From Aspidapion aeneum (Eukaryota > Arthropoda > Insecta > Coleoptera > Brentidae), in the NCBI GenBank assembly GCA_963576565.1, contig OY755039.1, forward strand, positions 74,604,771 through 74,668,770: a stretch of DNA of 64,000 nt, given 5' to 3'. Position 1 is the first letter of the stretch. Each line of letters begins with the position of its first letter. The notes beneath the pieces are model-generated. The model saw only the letters and a list, made by a program, of their open reading frames with translations. It ran no database searches and was not told the origin of the DNA. Made by a program: the position numbers and the translations under genes. Positions 12,271-22,507 of the stretch are shown one piece after another.

Positions 12271-13265
12271 TCTCAGTTTAAAACAAAATATTGTTACAAA
12301 ACCATTGAGTTGTATAAAGCCCTGAAAGGGCTTTAGAGACGGAAAGACAAGGCATTTTTTATTGACCCTATCCAATTTGGTTTCTAAGGGCGGGTAATTC
12401 TTTTACAAAAAAACCAGAGATAGACATTATTGAACATGTGAAACGGACAAAGATAGGCTGATTTTGCATGCTAATAATACCCTAGATAATATATGAGTAC
12501 GTTTGTCTCTTTCACACTGACGGCATAAGTGCGACAGAAAAGCTACTTTTAAACCACCTGCCGTATTTTAAGTGATTCTACCTGCTAGTCCGTTTATAAA
12601 GGGAAAACTGATAGACAATGTTGTCTAAGTACGGAGATGAATTTTTTTTGAATTTCGTGCGGGAATATTACAAAAAGAAATCTTAAAAACGTTTAAAAAC
12701 AAGTTTAGAAGTAACTATTTGAGTTAAAACATGGTGCAAAATTGTTTTTAGCTCAAAAGAAGAAAAAAAATCGATGAAAAAACAATATTTCATGGGTAAG
12801 TCGTCTTGACGGATAGTTTTTGCTAAAACACGAGAAAGTTCAGTAGCGTCACGATAGATAGTTTTTTCTGCGATCGTGCGAATGAACCCTCACACATTTT
12901 GTTTCAGAAAGTGTCACTTCCCCGCACTTATAAGATTATTTTTTTATAATAATTTGTCCTGAAATGTGTTGCAGTCTAGGACAACTAGACTTACTTTACT
13001 TTAATAAGCATCCCTATTTTAAACTATTTAATTAATAATTATCATGGTAGCAAGCAAGTTATAATTAAATAATTTATAATTCAATAATTTCTGGGCAATT
13101 CGAGACGTTCTGACTAGAAGATGAGAATAAATGGGTCACGGGACTTCTAAGTTTTATTTATAATGGTTGGAAATATGTGTCATAATGTGAGATTTTACTA
13201 TATCTGTGATTGGCCTTTGGCTGTTGATATTTGAGAAATAAATAAATAAAAATAAAATAAATAAA
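12271..13265. other. Unassigned stretch
   Basis: Contains a small hairpin (AAAGCCCTGAAAGGGCTTT at about 12317-12335) and AT-rich sequence. No gene was recognised. Confidence 0.4.
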
Positions 13266-14640
13266 CAACTGGGGCCGCCAACTCGGCGCCACCAACTGGG
13301 CGGGAGGCCAACTGGGCACCGGGCTACCTGGACGCCGGGCCAACTGGGCGCCGGACTAAAATATTTTTTCTTGATAAAATGTGCAGACGAAAAACAAAAT
13401 ACATAGATTATTATTTATGCAAAAACATCTTTAAAAAATCTTTTATGTAATATTCTTCAAATTTGGTTTTGTTAGAGTTAAATCCATCGAGTGTTGAAAT
13501 TTTGGCAGGTCTAGAGTTCTGGTAACCTGATAACATAAAATTTACGTTTTTGATTACAAGAATGGCGAATCCAAAATGGCGGATTTCTTTATTTTTAAAC
13601 CGATTTGTCTCAAACTTGAAAGTTTGAAGTGTTTGTGATCACTTAATACAGTTTTACCCTAAAACTTAAAAAAAATTAAAATGGCGGATTTTCTTATTTA
13701 TGCACCGATATGTATCAAATATAGAACTTTTGACTCAAACTCATAAAAAATTCAAAATGGCGGATCCAAAATGGTGGGTTTCTTTATTTTTCAACGAATT
13801 TGTCTCAAATGTCTCAAACTTGAAAGTTTGCAGTGCTTAAGGTCACTTAATACAATTTGTGACTCACACTTGCAAATGACAGACTTTTATAGCTTAATAC
13901 AAAATATGACTCAAGTTTAAAGAAAGATATGTAATATTTTAAGCTTAAGACAAATCGGTTAGTAAATAAAAGTCTGTCATGTTGGATCCGCCATTTTAAT
14001 TTTTTTATGAGTTTAAGTAAAAAATGCTAATCAGCAAAGTCCACCATTTGGGATCCGCCATTTTAAATTATTTATGAGTTTGATATTTGATACATATCGG
14101 TGCATAAATAAAAAAATCCGCCATTTCCCATCCGTCATTTGAAATTAAGTGCTTTCAAGCACTGCAAACTTTCACGTTTAAGACAAATCGGTTTAAAAAT
14201 AAAGAAATCCGCCATTTTGAGTTTGAGTCAAAAATTATATTCAGCGATTTGAAACACTGCCAAGTTCTATATTTGATGAATATTGGTGCATAAATAAGAA
14301 AATCTGCCATTTTGGATCCGCATTTTAATTTTTCTTTGTTTGTGTTAAAACTGTATTAAGTGATCTCAAGCACTGCAAACTTTCAAGTTTGAGACAAATC
14401 AGTTTAAAAATAAAGAAATCCACCATTTTGGATCCGCCATTATTGAAATAAAAAACGTAAATGGTATTTTTACCAGGTTGCCAGAACACTACACCTACCA
14501 AATTTCAACACTCGACTTAATAGAAAATTTTTGTATAAATAACATATTTATTTTGTTAGTCCGGCGCTGAGTTGGCCCGGCGCCCTGTTGGCGGCGCCGA
14601 GTTGTCCCGGCGCCCAGTTGTCCCGGCGCCCAGTTGTCCC
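13266..14640. mobile_element. Foldback element with GC-rich minisatellite ends
   Basis: The left end, about 13266-13360, is a run of variants of GCCAACTGGGCGCCGG. The right end, about 14555-14640, is the inverted counterpart, variants of CCGGCGCCCAGTTGTC. Between them the two halves are mirror-arranged arrays built from words such as AAATGGCGGATTTCTTTATT on the left and AAAGAAATCCGCCATTTTG on the right, together with GACAAATCGGTTTAAAAATA. The 1.4 kb element has no coding capacity. The structure (tandem repeats inside terminal inverted arms) is that of Drosophila FB-like foldbacks, by architecture rather than demonstrated homology. Confidence 0.8.
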
Positions 14641-14661
14641 ATTCGGAATTGAAATTTTTAG

Positions 14662-14763
14662 TTCCGAAATTTCATCTGACTCGAGCTTAACTTGTAGTCC
14701 ACCCAAGAAGAGAAGAGTTGAAGAAGACCCTTGTTCAAAGAAAGAAAATATTTTACCTGGAAG
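14662..14763 (+). CDS. Possible internal host exon with an NLS-like peptide (weak)
   Basis: An open stretch sits immediately after the foldback element. It is preceded by a pyrimidine/AG acceptor-like sequence (AAATTTTTAG) and followed by a donor-like AAG|GTACAA. It would encode about 34 residues, rich in Ser at the start, with PPKKRRVEEDP, which resembles a monopartite nuclear localisation signal. Both edges have the same codon phase, so the exon would be cassette-like. Sequence on either side looks non-coding. I recognise no family, and chance is a serious alternative. Confidence 0.2.
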
Positions 14764-15343
14764 GTACAACATTTGCATGCTAACAAATTCTTTTTGCTCT
14801 TTTTTTTACTGAAGAGAATTTTGTAAACACAGTATACACAAGTAAGTATTCATGAATTATTTATTATTCAAACAGAAAATTGTTGATAAACAAATGCTAG
14901 CAAAATTTTTATTTTGCGCCGCCACTGCCCTTTTTTATCCACGACAAGCAAATAGAATATTTTTGCGATGTTGCATGTATTCGGACTTACCAAACCGAAA
15001 TTCTATTTTCATCCCTGTCTTGCTCATTAAATTTTTACTTGTATTTGGTCAATTGCGATAAAAGCTTGATATAATGGCAATTAAGGCCAATGCCGGGTCT
15101 ACCCGTAGGGTATAGAAGTCAATGTACAAAACCTATTTTTCTAATTTTGGTCAAAAATTAGGTCCGGGAGCCCATTGTGCAGCTCTATGAGTTGGACAGC
15201 AATAAAAAAATTAGCTGTGCTTTAAAAAGAGATGCAAATGAGTATTAGTATTGTTCCAAAATTACAATTTATGTCGGGGCGCAGTTTTTTAGTGACGTCA
15301 CGAGTCAGCGCCTAATTCTCGTTTTCTGTGACATGAGCCCAAG
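14764..15343. other. Unassigned spacer
   Basis: No convincing coding or repeat structure between the candidate exon and the hAT MITE. Confidence 0.4.
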
Positions 15344-15521
15344 CAGTGGCGTATATAAGGGGGGGCCTGGGGGGCCCGGGCCCCCCGAAGCTAAGATTTT
15401 TTTAGATATTTTCTACATATTGCCTGAATACAAACATAAAATACGGCCTCATGGGGTCTCGGGCCCCCCCCCCCCAAACTGCCTCGGGCTCACCCGGAAC
15501 TTTTTTCTATATACGCCACTG
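15344..15521. mobile_element. hAT-like MITE (CAGTGGCGTATA family), clean copy
   Basis: The 178 bp element begins CAGTGGCGTATATAAGG and ends TATATACGCCACTG. The octamer AGCCCAAG flanks both sides exactly (15336-15343 and 15522-15529), an 8 bp target duplication as made by hAT transposases. G and C tracts inside the ends vary in length between copies. No coding sequence. Confidence 0.92.
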
Positions 15522-15765
15522 AGCCCAAGTAACACAAATTGCTGAAAAACAGCTACCAAAACACTTTAAAAGCAAAACTAAAAATAGAATTACAGCTGTA
15601 TGCCGTTTCACTTCTACGCAGCTTCTAAAGTGTTGTCGTTGCTGATTAGGCAATCTTTATTTAGCTCTCACAGTGTCCATGACAGATCCAAAATACAGCA
15701 CTTTAGCATTAAAGTAATTTTGTCTAGAAATAAACAAGATAATGGAGCGGCTCTGAAAAATTAAG

Positions 15766-15897
15766 AATTAATCTCCATATCATAATTTTTGAGAAAACTT
15801 TTTGACACTTATCAGCTGTTTACCAGAACAAATAGCATAGACCAACGAAAAAAAGTTGTAAAAAGTTGTCTCAAAAATTATGATATGGAGATTACTA
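15766..15897. mobile_element. Small inverted-repeat element
   Basis: TAATCTCCATATCATAATTT at the left is mirrored by AAATTATGATATGGAGATTA at the right, with arms of about 40 bp and a centre of about 50 bp. Probably a MITE remnant; no target duplication was confirmed. Confidence 0.65.
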
Positions 15898-16187
15898 TAA
15901 ATTAAAAAGACATTATTCTGCAAGAATATGGTAAAAACAATCTCAAAACCGGCTTTATTTAAAAATAAATCAAATATTCATGAACCGTCATTTCAACTTC
16001 AATATTTTAAAGACAATCAGCTCTGTCGTGACGTGACCATCAAAAAAAAATCAGACCCCGAAGCGTTTTCTCGCGCCCAACTGTTTTAAAACAGTGACGT
16101 AACGTTTGACATCATTAGTTTGAAGTGATTTGTGCCTAACTTCGTTCAGCCCGTCAGGGGTTCAATTCCCGATCATAAACGATGTGA

Positions 16188-16485
16188 GTGTTCTATGATA
16201 GAGCGGGAACAATCTTATGTCGGGTGTCCATGGAAATTGAAAAAGATTTGGCGTTACCTTTTTTGGATGTTCTTATCAAACGATTACACAGAAACATTCA
16301 AACCACTGTATATAGGAAACCTACACACACGGGACAGTACCTACATTCTAACCATTCTGTTGCTACATATCAAGGAGTTATACGAAGTTTCTATTTAAGA
16401 GCCGTAAATATTTGTAGTAATAATGAAGAATTAACCACGAAATTAACAACATTAAAAAGGACTTACAACAATCATAAAATACTGT
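16188..16485 (+). pseudogene. Penelope-like element reverse transcriptase fragment
   Basis: The frame reads through ALPFLDVLIKR, then VYRKPTHTGQYLH, GVIRSFYLRA, and CSNNEELTTKL. This word order (LPFLDV, then YRKPTxTxxYLH, then GVIxSLxxRA) is the signature of the C-terminal part of Penelope-like reverse transcriptases. Only about 95 residues remain; the catalytic core lies upstream in full elements and is absent here, and no GIY-YIG endonuclease follows. It is cut off at about 16485 by an RTE fragment on the other strand. Confidence 0.75.
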
Positions 16486-16705
16486 TACCTTTTTTGCTTT
16501 GACTATTCTTTTTTTTAGTCCTTTAGAGTCTGCTCCTAACTTATCAAATGTGACACCCAAGTATACATACTCATTTCATGGAGATATTACTCACTTGATT
16601 CGTTTCCAATACATAAGTACTGTGTCTTGTCCACGTTCACTGTTAACCCCCACTTTTAATAACTTTCTTATCATATACTCCATATCTTTTTTATCATTAG
16701 CTATA
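16486..16705 (-). pseudogene. RTE-clade reverse transcriptase fragment
   Basis: On the minus strand the segment reads ANDKKDMEYMIRKLL, and after frame changes LGVTFDKLGADSKGLKKRI. It aligns by eye with the region just after the FADD motif of the RTE copy at 41433-43340 (DLEYMTRKL and YLGLKITADGTLDKAIKDR). It is short and frameshifted, hence dead. It abuts the Penelope fragment directly, with no spacer. Confidence 0.6.
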
Positions 16706-16755
16706 ATTACTTACGGTTTATTTATGGTGGTCAGCAAACTGTAGTTTGTATATAG

Positions 16756-16913
16756 CAAGCGCGGATCTGGGTCAAAAACTATATAAATATAATTTTTTTT
16801 TCTAGGGGGGGGGGGTAATTCTCTTGTTTTCCCTTATTTTATTAGGAAAAAGTGCTTTTTTTTTCTAGGGGGGGGGTAATTACCCCGTTACCCCCCCCTC
16901 AAATCCGGGCTTG
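16756..16913. mobile_element. hAT-like MITE (CAAGCGCGGATC ends)
   Basis: The left end CAAGCGCGGATCTGGG faces an inverted right end (reverse complement CAAGCCCGGATTTGAG). The octamer GTATATAG flanks both sides exactly (16748-16755 and 16914-16921). The interior has a duplicated TTTTTCTAGGGGGGG segment and poly-G tracts. 158 bp, non-coding. Confidence 0.85.
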
Positions 16914-16994
16914 GTATATAGTAAATATTCTTTTAAAACCCATTATACCTATGTTTGTTTGTAAAATGCAATGCGCCGCCGCTGATTCTAACTA

Positions 16995-17192
16995 TACAGG
17001 GTGTCCCAAAAGTCCGAGTCCACCCAAATATCTTCCGAATCAATTTGACAGTGATCGATAACATTAAAAGATTTATTTTATCGAGGGGCGGCACACTCAC
17101 GACGTCATAAAAACGATCTCTTACGATCGACTTATTTTGACCTCAGGAATATGTGCTAAGATTTTGTACAGACCTTTTAGAGACACCCTGTA
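16995..17192. mobile_element. Short MITE (TACAGGGTGTC ends)
   Basis: Begins TACAGGGTGTCCC and ends GAGACACCCTGTA, a terminal inverted pair of about 12 bp, with a unique 170 bp interior. The TA at each end fits a TA target. Confidence 0.65.
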
Positions 17193-17254
17193 TATTATGT
17201 TTTTCAGTTGCGCTATCTAAATGTTGTCAACAAATCAAAATTTTACACTAAACC

Positions 17255-17356
17255 AGATAAGACTAGAGACCCTGTATGTATATACGTATATGTATGACAT
17301 ATTTTAAAGAAATAATTTTTAAAATATGTCCTACATACAGTGTCTCTAGATATGAC
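17255..17356. mobile_element. Small palindromic element
   Basis: The left arm AGACTAGAGACCCTGTATGT, then ACATATTTTAAA, is mirrored by TTTAAAATATGT then ACATACAGTGTCTCTAG. Arms of about 40 bp form a near-complete hairpin. No target duplication could be assigned. Confidence 0.6.
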
Positions 17357-17939
17357 TAACCTCAATTTAAAAAAAAACTGCGCAGAACGTTATAAATCCC
17401 CGTTTACGTCATTCATCATTTTTTTTATATATACTTTTTATAATTGCAATTTTTGAAAATTGTCTGATGAAAGACCACTTTTTTATTTCGTGTGCCGATG
17501 TAAGTTTTCATAGATTTTCAAAATTTTAAGTTTTTAAACACAAATATGTTTATTTTTTTTAAATTTTAAAATTTTATGAAAGTGAAACACTCTCGTCTTT
17601 TTTGTGGCGAAATGGTCTAATAACCTAGCCTGTTACCTTTTTACATGGAACATTCGAATTCTAGAAGCTTAACTTTATTTCATTGTGCACAGTTACTATG
17701 TGCGCTTTTATCCACGTGCGCTTTTTGACGTGTGCGCTCTTTTCCTATAAGGATCTTTCATGTGTGCTTTTGTCATATGAGCTTTTTTCCTGTGCCCTAA
17801 TTTACAGTCACCGCTTGACCATTCCCCCCCCCCCCCCCCAGAATTTGGCTCTAGAACCGCTCTTGCGCACGAACGCTACTAGTTGAAATAAAAAAAGCAT
17901 TTGATGCGTAATAAATGCCTCTTGATGAATTATTGAGAC
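17357..17939. other. Unassigned stretch with a C tract
   Basis: AT-rich, with a run of about 17 C at 17824-17840 that may be the end of a decayed hAT MITE. No gene was seen. Confidence 0.4.
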
Positions 17940-18230
17940 CAGCGGCGTAGCGTGCCCGAAAGGGCGGGGGGGCGACAGCTAAAAAGGGCGCCTCTGAAAA
18001 CTGATGAAAAATCTTGTGGCAAAAAAAAAACAAAAAGGTCAAAAAGGCGCCTCTCACGAATCATGCGACCAAAAAAAAAAAGGTCTTCATGTCGTTAGTT
18101 TCCTTTGGCACCCACTCAATTGGCCATTACCGGCCCGACTTAATAAAGCTGAGGGCGCTTCGGCCACCTATGGGGCGCCACTACCCTCGACGAACCCCCC
18201 GCCCCCCCCCCCCCCCACGCTACGCCGCTG
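17940..18230. mobile_element. hAT-like MITE (CAGCGGCGTAGC ends)
   Basis: The left end CAGCGGCGTAGCGTG matches the inverted right end CACGCTACGCCGCTG perfectly over 15 bp. ATTGAGAC occurs at 17932-17939 and 18231-18238, an exact 8 bp target duplication. Inside are G and C tracts and A-rich runs. Frames crossing it are spurious. 291 bp. Confidence 0.92.
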
Positions 18231-18707
18231 ATTGAGACTGTTTACCAAACATAATAAGAATATCTATAGTAGTATCACAGATAATAATAAAAGAGGAGAT
18301 TTTTTAAAAATCTTTAAGACCCTGTAACTAAAAATTAAGACGTTTAGATATATAATAATCTTATTCAATAACACCCTGTAGATCTAGGTATCTATTATAG
18401 CTTTTCTCAACTTTAAATTAGTTTACGATTTCTCTTGTCGTGCTTCTTGGGGTCTTGTGAAACTAAAATGCCATTTAAACTTTGCCAAAGTTATTATTAG
18501 GATTATTGCATTGTTTGTCATTTCAAAAGGAAATCAATTAGCCAAAGCGCAGTCCCCGATAATACAGTTTTGTTTTGTTTTTCAACTTCCGTTTTCATTG
18601 AGGCGAACGGCGAAACAGACTTGCCCCACCTCCTTGGTCACAGTGTAGGCTAGGTTAGGTTAGGTTTGATTATGAGTGGTGCTAATGTCGCTCCTCCACT
18701 GCGACTC
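18231..18707. other. Unassigned stretch
   Basis: No gene was recognised. A short TTAGG-type run (TAGGTTAGGTTAGGTTT) occurs at about 18651-18667. Confidence 0.4.
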
Positions 18708-18820
18708 CAGTGCCCCCCCCCCCCCCCGAAATTAAGGTTTTTTTAGGTATTTTCCATATATTTCATGAATACAAACATAAAATACGCCCACCCCGAAATT
18801 TTTTTCTATACACGCCACTG
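18708..18820. mobile_element. hAT-like MITE fragment (CAGTGGCGTATA family)
   Basis: The right end CACGCCACTG and the core (TTTTCCATATATTTCATGAA, AATACAAACATAAAATACG) match the family. The left end is reduced to CAGTG followed by a C tract, and no flanking duplication is visible. Internally deleted or truncated copy. Confidence 0.7.
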
Positions 18821-18881
18821 CCTATCTCCTCTAAGCAGATCAGTATGTTTGGTGACATAGGTGACTAGGTCACGTACGCGT

Positions 18882-19768
18882 CCCAGGTAGCAAGGTCACG
18901 TTTTTTAAACGTCAAAAACAGGTCATTTTTAATGACCATTGACGTCTCTAATCTGACGTGTTAATGACCTTTAAATGACGTTCAAGACACACCCAAAATG
19001 ACGTCATTTTTAGACGTTTTAAAGACGTCAGCAATATGACGTATTTGGGACCAAATCAGAACATTAGACACACACACAGACACAAACCTATTTATGACTT
19101 TTTTAAACTCGTCTAAATATATGAAATATTCCCTGCAGTTGAGAACACTGAAGGAAACTTAGACACAGAAGGTGACTCTTCTGTGACTTAGACCTGGAAG
19201 TACTGGAACAGCTACAGCGGTGTTCGTCTGTGAGGTACAGATCAAAATAGACCTATACCTAGACTTACACATCTCCACCTTGAAGCGAAAGAAGCCTCGA
19301 AGTTTGTCTTGATTTAATATTTAATTTATTTTACATACATACCCCCACATTCCGTATAAATCCGGTCAAGTACTGACTGGGGCACCATCTATGTAAGTAT
19401 TTTTTGATTGACAGTGACGGATACTTCACAGAACCAATTATCTACCTATTTGAATCATAGACACTACTTTTTTAAAAAGTTTATTGTCACCGCTGTTTAT
19501 AATATACTAAACAAAGATAAACAAAAATGACGTCATTACAAATGGGTATAAGTTGGACTATATGAGTGTATGTCCCTTGGACAAAGTGTGCAGTGTGGGT
19601 AGTGACCAATATATGACGTTTTCCAAACGTCAAAAACTACACTAAGAAAAGACGTCAAGTAACTGACGCCTTAAAGACAACATTTTTTGGTAGATGACCT
19701 GCTGATCATCCAAATGACCACTTTTCGACGAAAAAAAGACGTCATTTGATGACCCCTTGCTACCTGGG
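18882..19768. mobile_element. TIR element of the CCAGGTAGCAAGG family, long copy
   Basis: Starts CCCAGGTAGCAAGGTCA and ends TGACCCCTTGCTACCTGGG. Outer arms of about 150-190 bp are rich in GACGT and AAACGTCAAAAAC words in mirrored order. The unique centre (about 19060-19600) has no open frame with a known domain. The short relative at 7137-7333 supports the boundaries. The superfamily was not assigned. Confidence 0.8.
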
Positions 19769-20049
19769 GTCTGAGTAGTTTCGCCCTAGTTCTCTTACGT
19801 GCTATGCAGTAGCAGATTAAAATATGAAGTAGCGTTTCGGCCCCTTCATGACATACCGACGTAACTGACTATTTTGTAAATTGTAGAGGAGAGACAAAAA
19901 ACCAATTGACCCAAAGTTTATCAGGCCATAGCGTTGCTATTAAAAACCAAACCATTAATAATGACTTCTGGAAGATCTATAAGAAATACTCTGCCAATAT
20001 ATGGGCCCCTAAGCTCAGACTAGGTACTATAGTGATAGTGTACGTGCGA

Positions 20050-20420
20050 GCTAATAAAACTAAAACCTGAAATATATCTTATTTAACTCCACACTAAATT
20101 ACCTTTTGTTTGATACCACACAAGCCATGTTTTGACTTAAACTTAAATTTTTGAAATCTGCCCCCACCCTTAAAAAAACAAAAACTAAAATGTATTTTGT
20201 TTAACTCCGGACTCAATTACCTTTCGTTTGATATCACACATGCCATATTTTCACGTAAACTCTAATTTTTTAAATCTACCCCCACCCTTTTTGAAGAAAA
20301 AAAACTAAAATGTATTTTGTTTAACTCCATACTCAATTACCTTTCGTTTGATATCACACACGCCATATTTTCACATAAACTCTAATTTTTGAAATCTTCC
20401 CCCACCCTTTTATTTGGCTT
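20050..20420. repeat. Three tandem units of about 118 bp
   Basis: Each unit runs from AAAACTAAAATGTATTTTG (or a variant) through TTTAACTCC, TCAATTACCTTTCGTTTGAT, CACGCCATATTTTCAC, to CCCCCACCC. The first unit is the most diverged. Downstream come ACCAAATTTCATTAAAATCG and an ACAG microsatellite. The whole 20030-20720 block sits between similar inverted words (GTGCGAGCTAATA and GTGTGAGCTAATA), so it may be one mobile unit. Confidence 0.6.
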
Positions 20421-20536
20421 GTATTCGGTGGATTTTGTTCATTTTTAAATGGGACCATCTCGACCCAAGACCCAGCCTAGGTACCAAATTTCATTAAAAT
20501 CGGCCAAGCGGTTTTTGAGTTATGCGCGTTGGTCGT

Positions 20537-20545
20537 GACAGACAT

Positions 20546-20576
<31 letters not shown>

Positions 20577-20591
20577 TACAGACAGACAGAC
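20537..20591. repeat. (ACAG)n microsatellite
   Basis: About 13 units of ACAG/CAGA with two ACAT interruptions. It follows TTTTTGAGTTATGCGCGTTG, a pairing of conserved tail plus ACAG repeat that I recall from arthropod transposon ends. Confidence 0.85.
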
Positions 20592-20739
20592 GGCGCGACA
20601 AAAAAGTTTCAAAATCATTTGAAAGATATATAAAAAATTTTGAAATCGGAGCAACTTTTTTTTTCTCGAAAAAATTAGGATCACCATAGCTCACACTACT
20701 ATAGTATAGTATATGTGTGAGCTAATATACAAAATTTAA

Positions 20740-21470
20740 TTTTTGGCACTTACGTCGGTATGTCATGAAGGGGACGGTTTCTTCCTCAACACCACAGAAC
20801 ATGCAGCCTGGTGTTTTACTTAATCCCAGTCTGTTCATGTGTTTGTTGAGTCGGCATAGTCCTGTGATTATTCTTAGGCTATTCCTGTTTAATTTCAGGA
20901 GTTGGTTTCTTCTGTACTTGTGTTGCTTGTTTAGATAGGCTTTGGATTGTTGTTCTCCAGGAGTTGCCGCCAGTTGTGGTGGAATTCCCTTACTGACAAT
21001 ACTCGTATTTCTTTCGCGACTGTGGCTTATGTAAGCCGAAGTAAGGCTCCGGTCCAACCAGCGCGGATTCTGCTCCCGCCCTGGGTACTACGTTTGCTTT
21101 TTCATTTCCCTCAACCTCCGTATGGCTTACCACCCAGACAAGACTGATCTTGTTGGTTCTGATGGCCTGTCTCAGGGTTTCTAGGCAATTCCAGATTAGT
21201 CTGGATTGAACTTTCTTGAGCTTAATGCGCTTAGAGCTGATAAGCTATCTAGACCTCAGAAGAGTTCTGTGTCTAGACCATTTTGATGCTTTTGGTTGAG
21301 AGGCCCCTGCGGGTAATCTATCTACCGCATACTTCTATTGCATGTAGTCCTGCTTGGAATATGGTTGCTAAGTTTTCGAGTCCCACTGATATTTTAGGCT
21401 GTGGTCCCGTTACACCCGCGCCATCATTGTTTTAAATCCGTTGATGTTCTGTGCCACTGCCGGAGGGCGG
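20740..21470 (-). pseudogene. Decayed RNase H domain of a non-LTR retrotransposon
   Basis: Minus-strand translation shows pieces of an RNase H domain in order: DGAGVTGPQPKIS, AGLHAIEV, QSRLIWNCLETLRQAI, SLVWVVSHTEVEGNEKAN, AESALVGPEPYFG, and then the zinc-knuckle-like tail RLNKHMNRLGL...CMFCGVEEETV. RNase H domains of this kind end the ORF2 of several insect LINE clades. At least one frame change separates the VGPEP part (before about 21057) from the RLNKH part. No RT domain remains nearby. It is a 3' fragment without function. Confidence 0.75.
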
Positions 21471-21664
21471 TTAGGGTCCTTTTTAAAAATTCTCCAAAAA
21501 CAAAATGTAAGCAATAGATTTACCGTTTCTGTTAACTAAACTATAAGTTTAGTAATTTTTTGAGTAATTTTTCTGCTCTTCCATATAATCGGTTCGTTTG
21601 AGCTGACCATCGGACTAGTTATAAAACCATCCGAATAATCCTATTTGTTTTCCAGCTGCACCTT

Positions 21665-22013
21665 GTCATTGAGTAAATAACATATAGAGGAGCCACCGGC
21701 GAGCTTAACCCTATTGAGGGGCAGATGGCGCTGAAATAAATTCGTCTGGTACGCAATATTCAGGCACTGCTAGTACGATTTAGTTAGGGTCACTGCATCC
21801 TGGAAGCCTGACGCCAGGCTTCCAGGATGCAGTGACCCTAGATTTAGTTACATGTGCAAGTTCCGAGGCTCATGCCTATCATACAAATGCCATTAGATCA
21901 TAGTAGTTGTCTCTAAATATTGCGTATCAGACAAATTTATTTCAGCGCCATCTGCCTCTCAATTTGGTAAAGCTCGCCGGTGGATCCTCTATATGGGTTA
22001 TTAACTCAATGAC
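21665..22013. mobile_element. Palindromic MITE with a perfect central hairpin
   Basis: The left arm GTCATTGAGTAAATAAC, then CACCGGCGAGCTT, then CAGATGGCGCTGAAATAAAT, is mirrored by ATTTATTTCAGCGCCATCTG, AAGCTCGCCGGTG and GTTATTAACTCAATGAC. The centre, 21785-21840, is a separate perfect inverted repeat with 26 bp arms (TAGGGTCACTGCATCCTGGA... and its complement) around a 4-base loop. About 350 bp, non-coding. Confidence 0.8.
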
Positions 22014-22128
22014 CTTGTACTAAAAGAGTGTATTTCGCCCGCATTGGGATTCTGTACTGTTTGTGCTGTTTTACCAGTCCGATGGCCAGTTGGAACGCCC
22101 ATATCTAATAGTACATTGGTTTTTATAT

Positions 22129-22312
22129 ACAGGGTGTTTCCTAATTGAATGTCAATATTTATGAGGGTGATTTTTGGGCCCATTTTAAGAAAAAAACTTC
22201 ATATGAACATATGTCCTAAACGTCTTATCTTTTGAGATACAGGGTGGTAAAGTTGGTAAAGGCCCAAAAACCACTCCCATAAATATTGACATTTAATTAG
22301 GAAACACCCTGT
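22129..22312. mobile_element. MITE with long TIRs (ACAGGGTGTTTCC family), short copy
   Basis: Starts ACAGGGTGTTTCCTAATTGA and ends AGGAAACACCCTGT. It shares the first ~120 bp, including GAGATACAGGGTGGTAAAGTT, with the 695 bp copy at 2506-3200, then jumps to the right arm. It is therefore an internally deleted derivative. Confidence 0.85.
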
Positions 22313-22507
22313 ATTTTGATATCCTTTGTCTAAAGTAAAGCATTAATTCAAAGCGTATTTATGCTATCCGACGTTAAGCATATTATCAAATGCATACCTG
22401 TCGCGCCAAAGTGTCCTATATCCTTTACGGTTGTCAGTTTAAGCGAGTAGTCGGCGGAAGCGTAATCTTTGCGTAATCCAGAGCCATAAACTTTATAACA
22501 GCCGTTA

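Noticed and set aside
16150..16175. GGTTCAATTCC, a match to the tRNA B box, suggesting a tRNA gene or SINE
   Set aside because: The flanking bases form only a three-pair stem, no A box or acceptor stem was found at proper spacing, and no SINE tail is evident.
18645..18667. TTAGG repeats as an internal telomere
   Set aside because: Only about three units; TTAGG-type words of this length, also seen at 58130-58540, are common in insect DNA.
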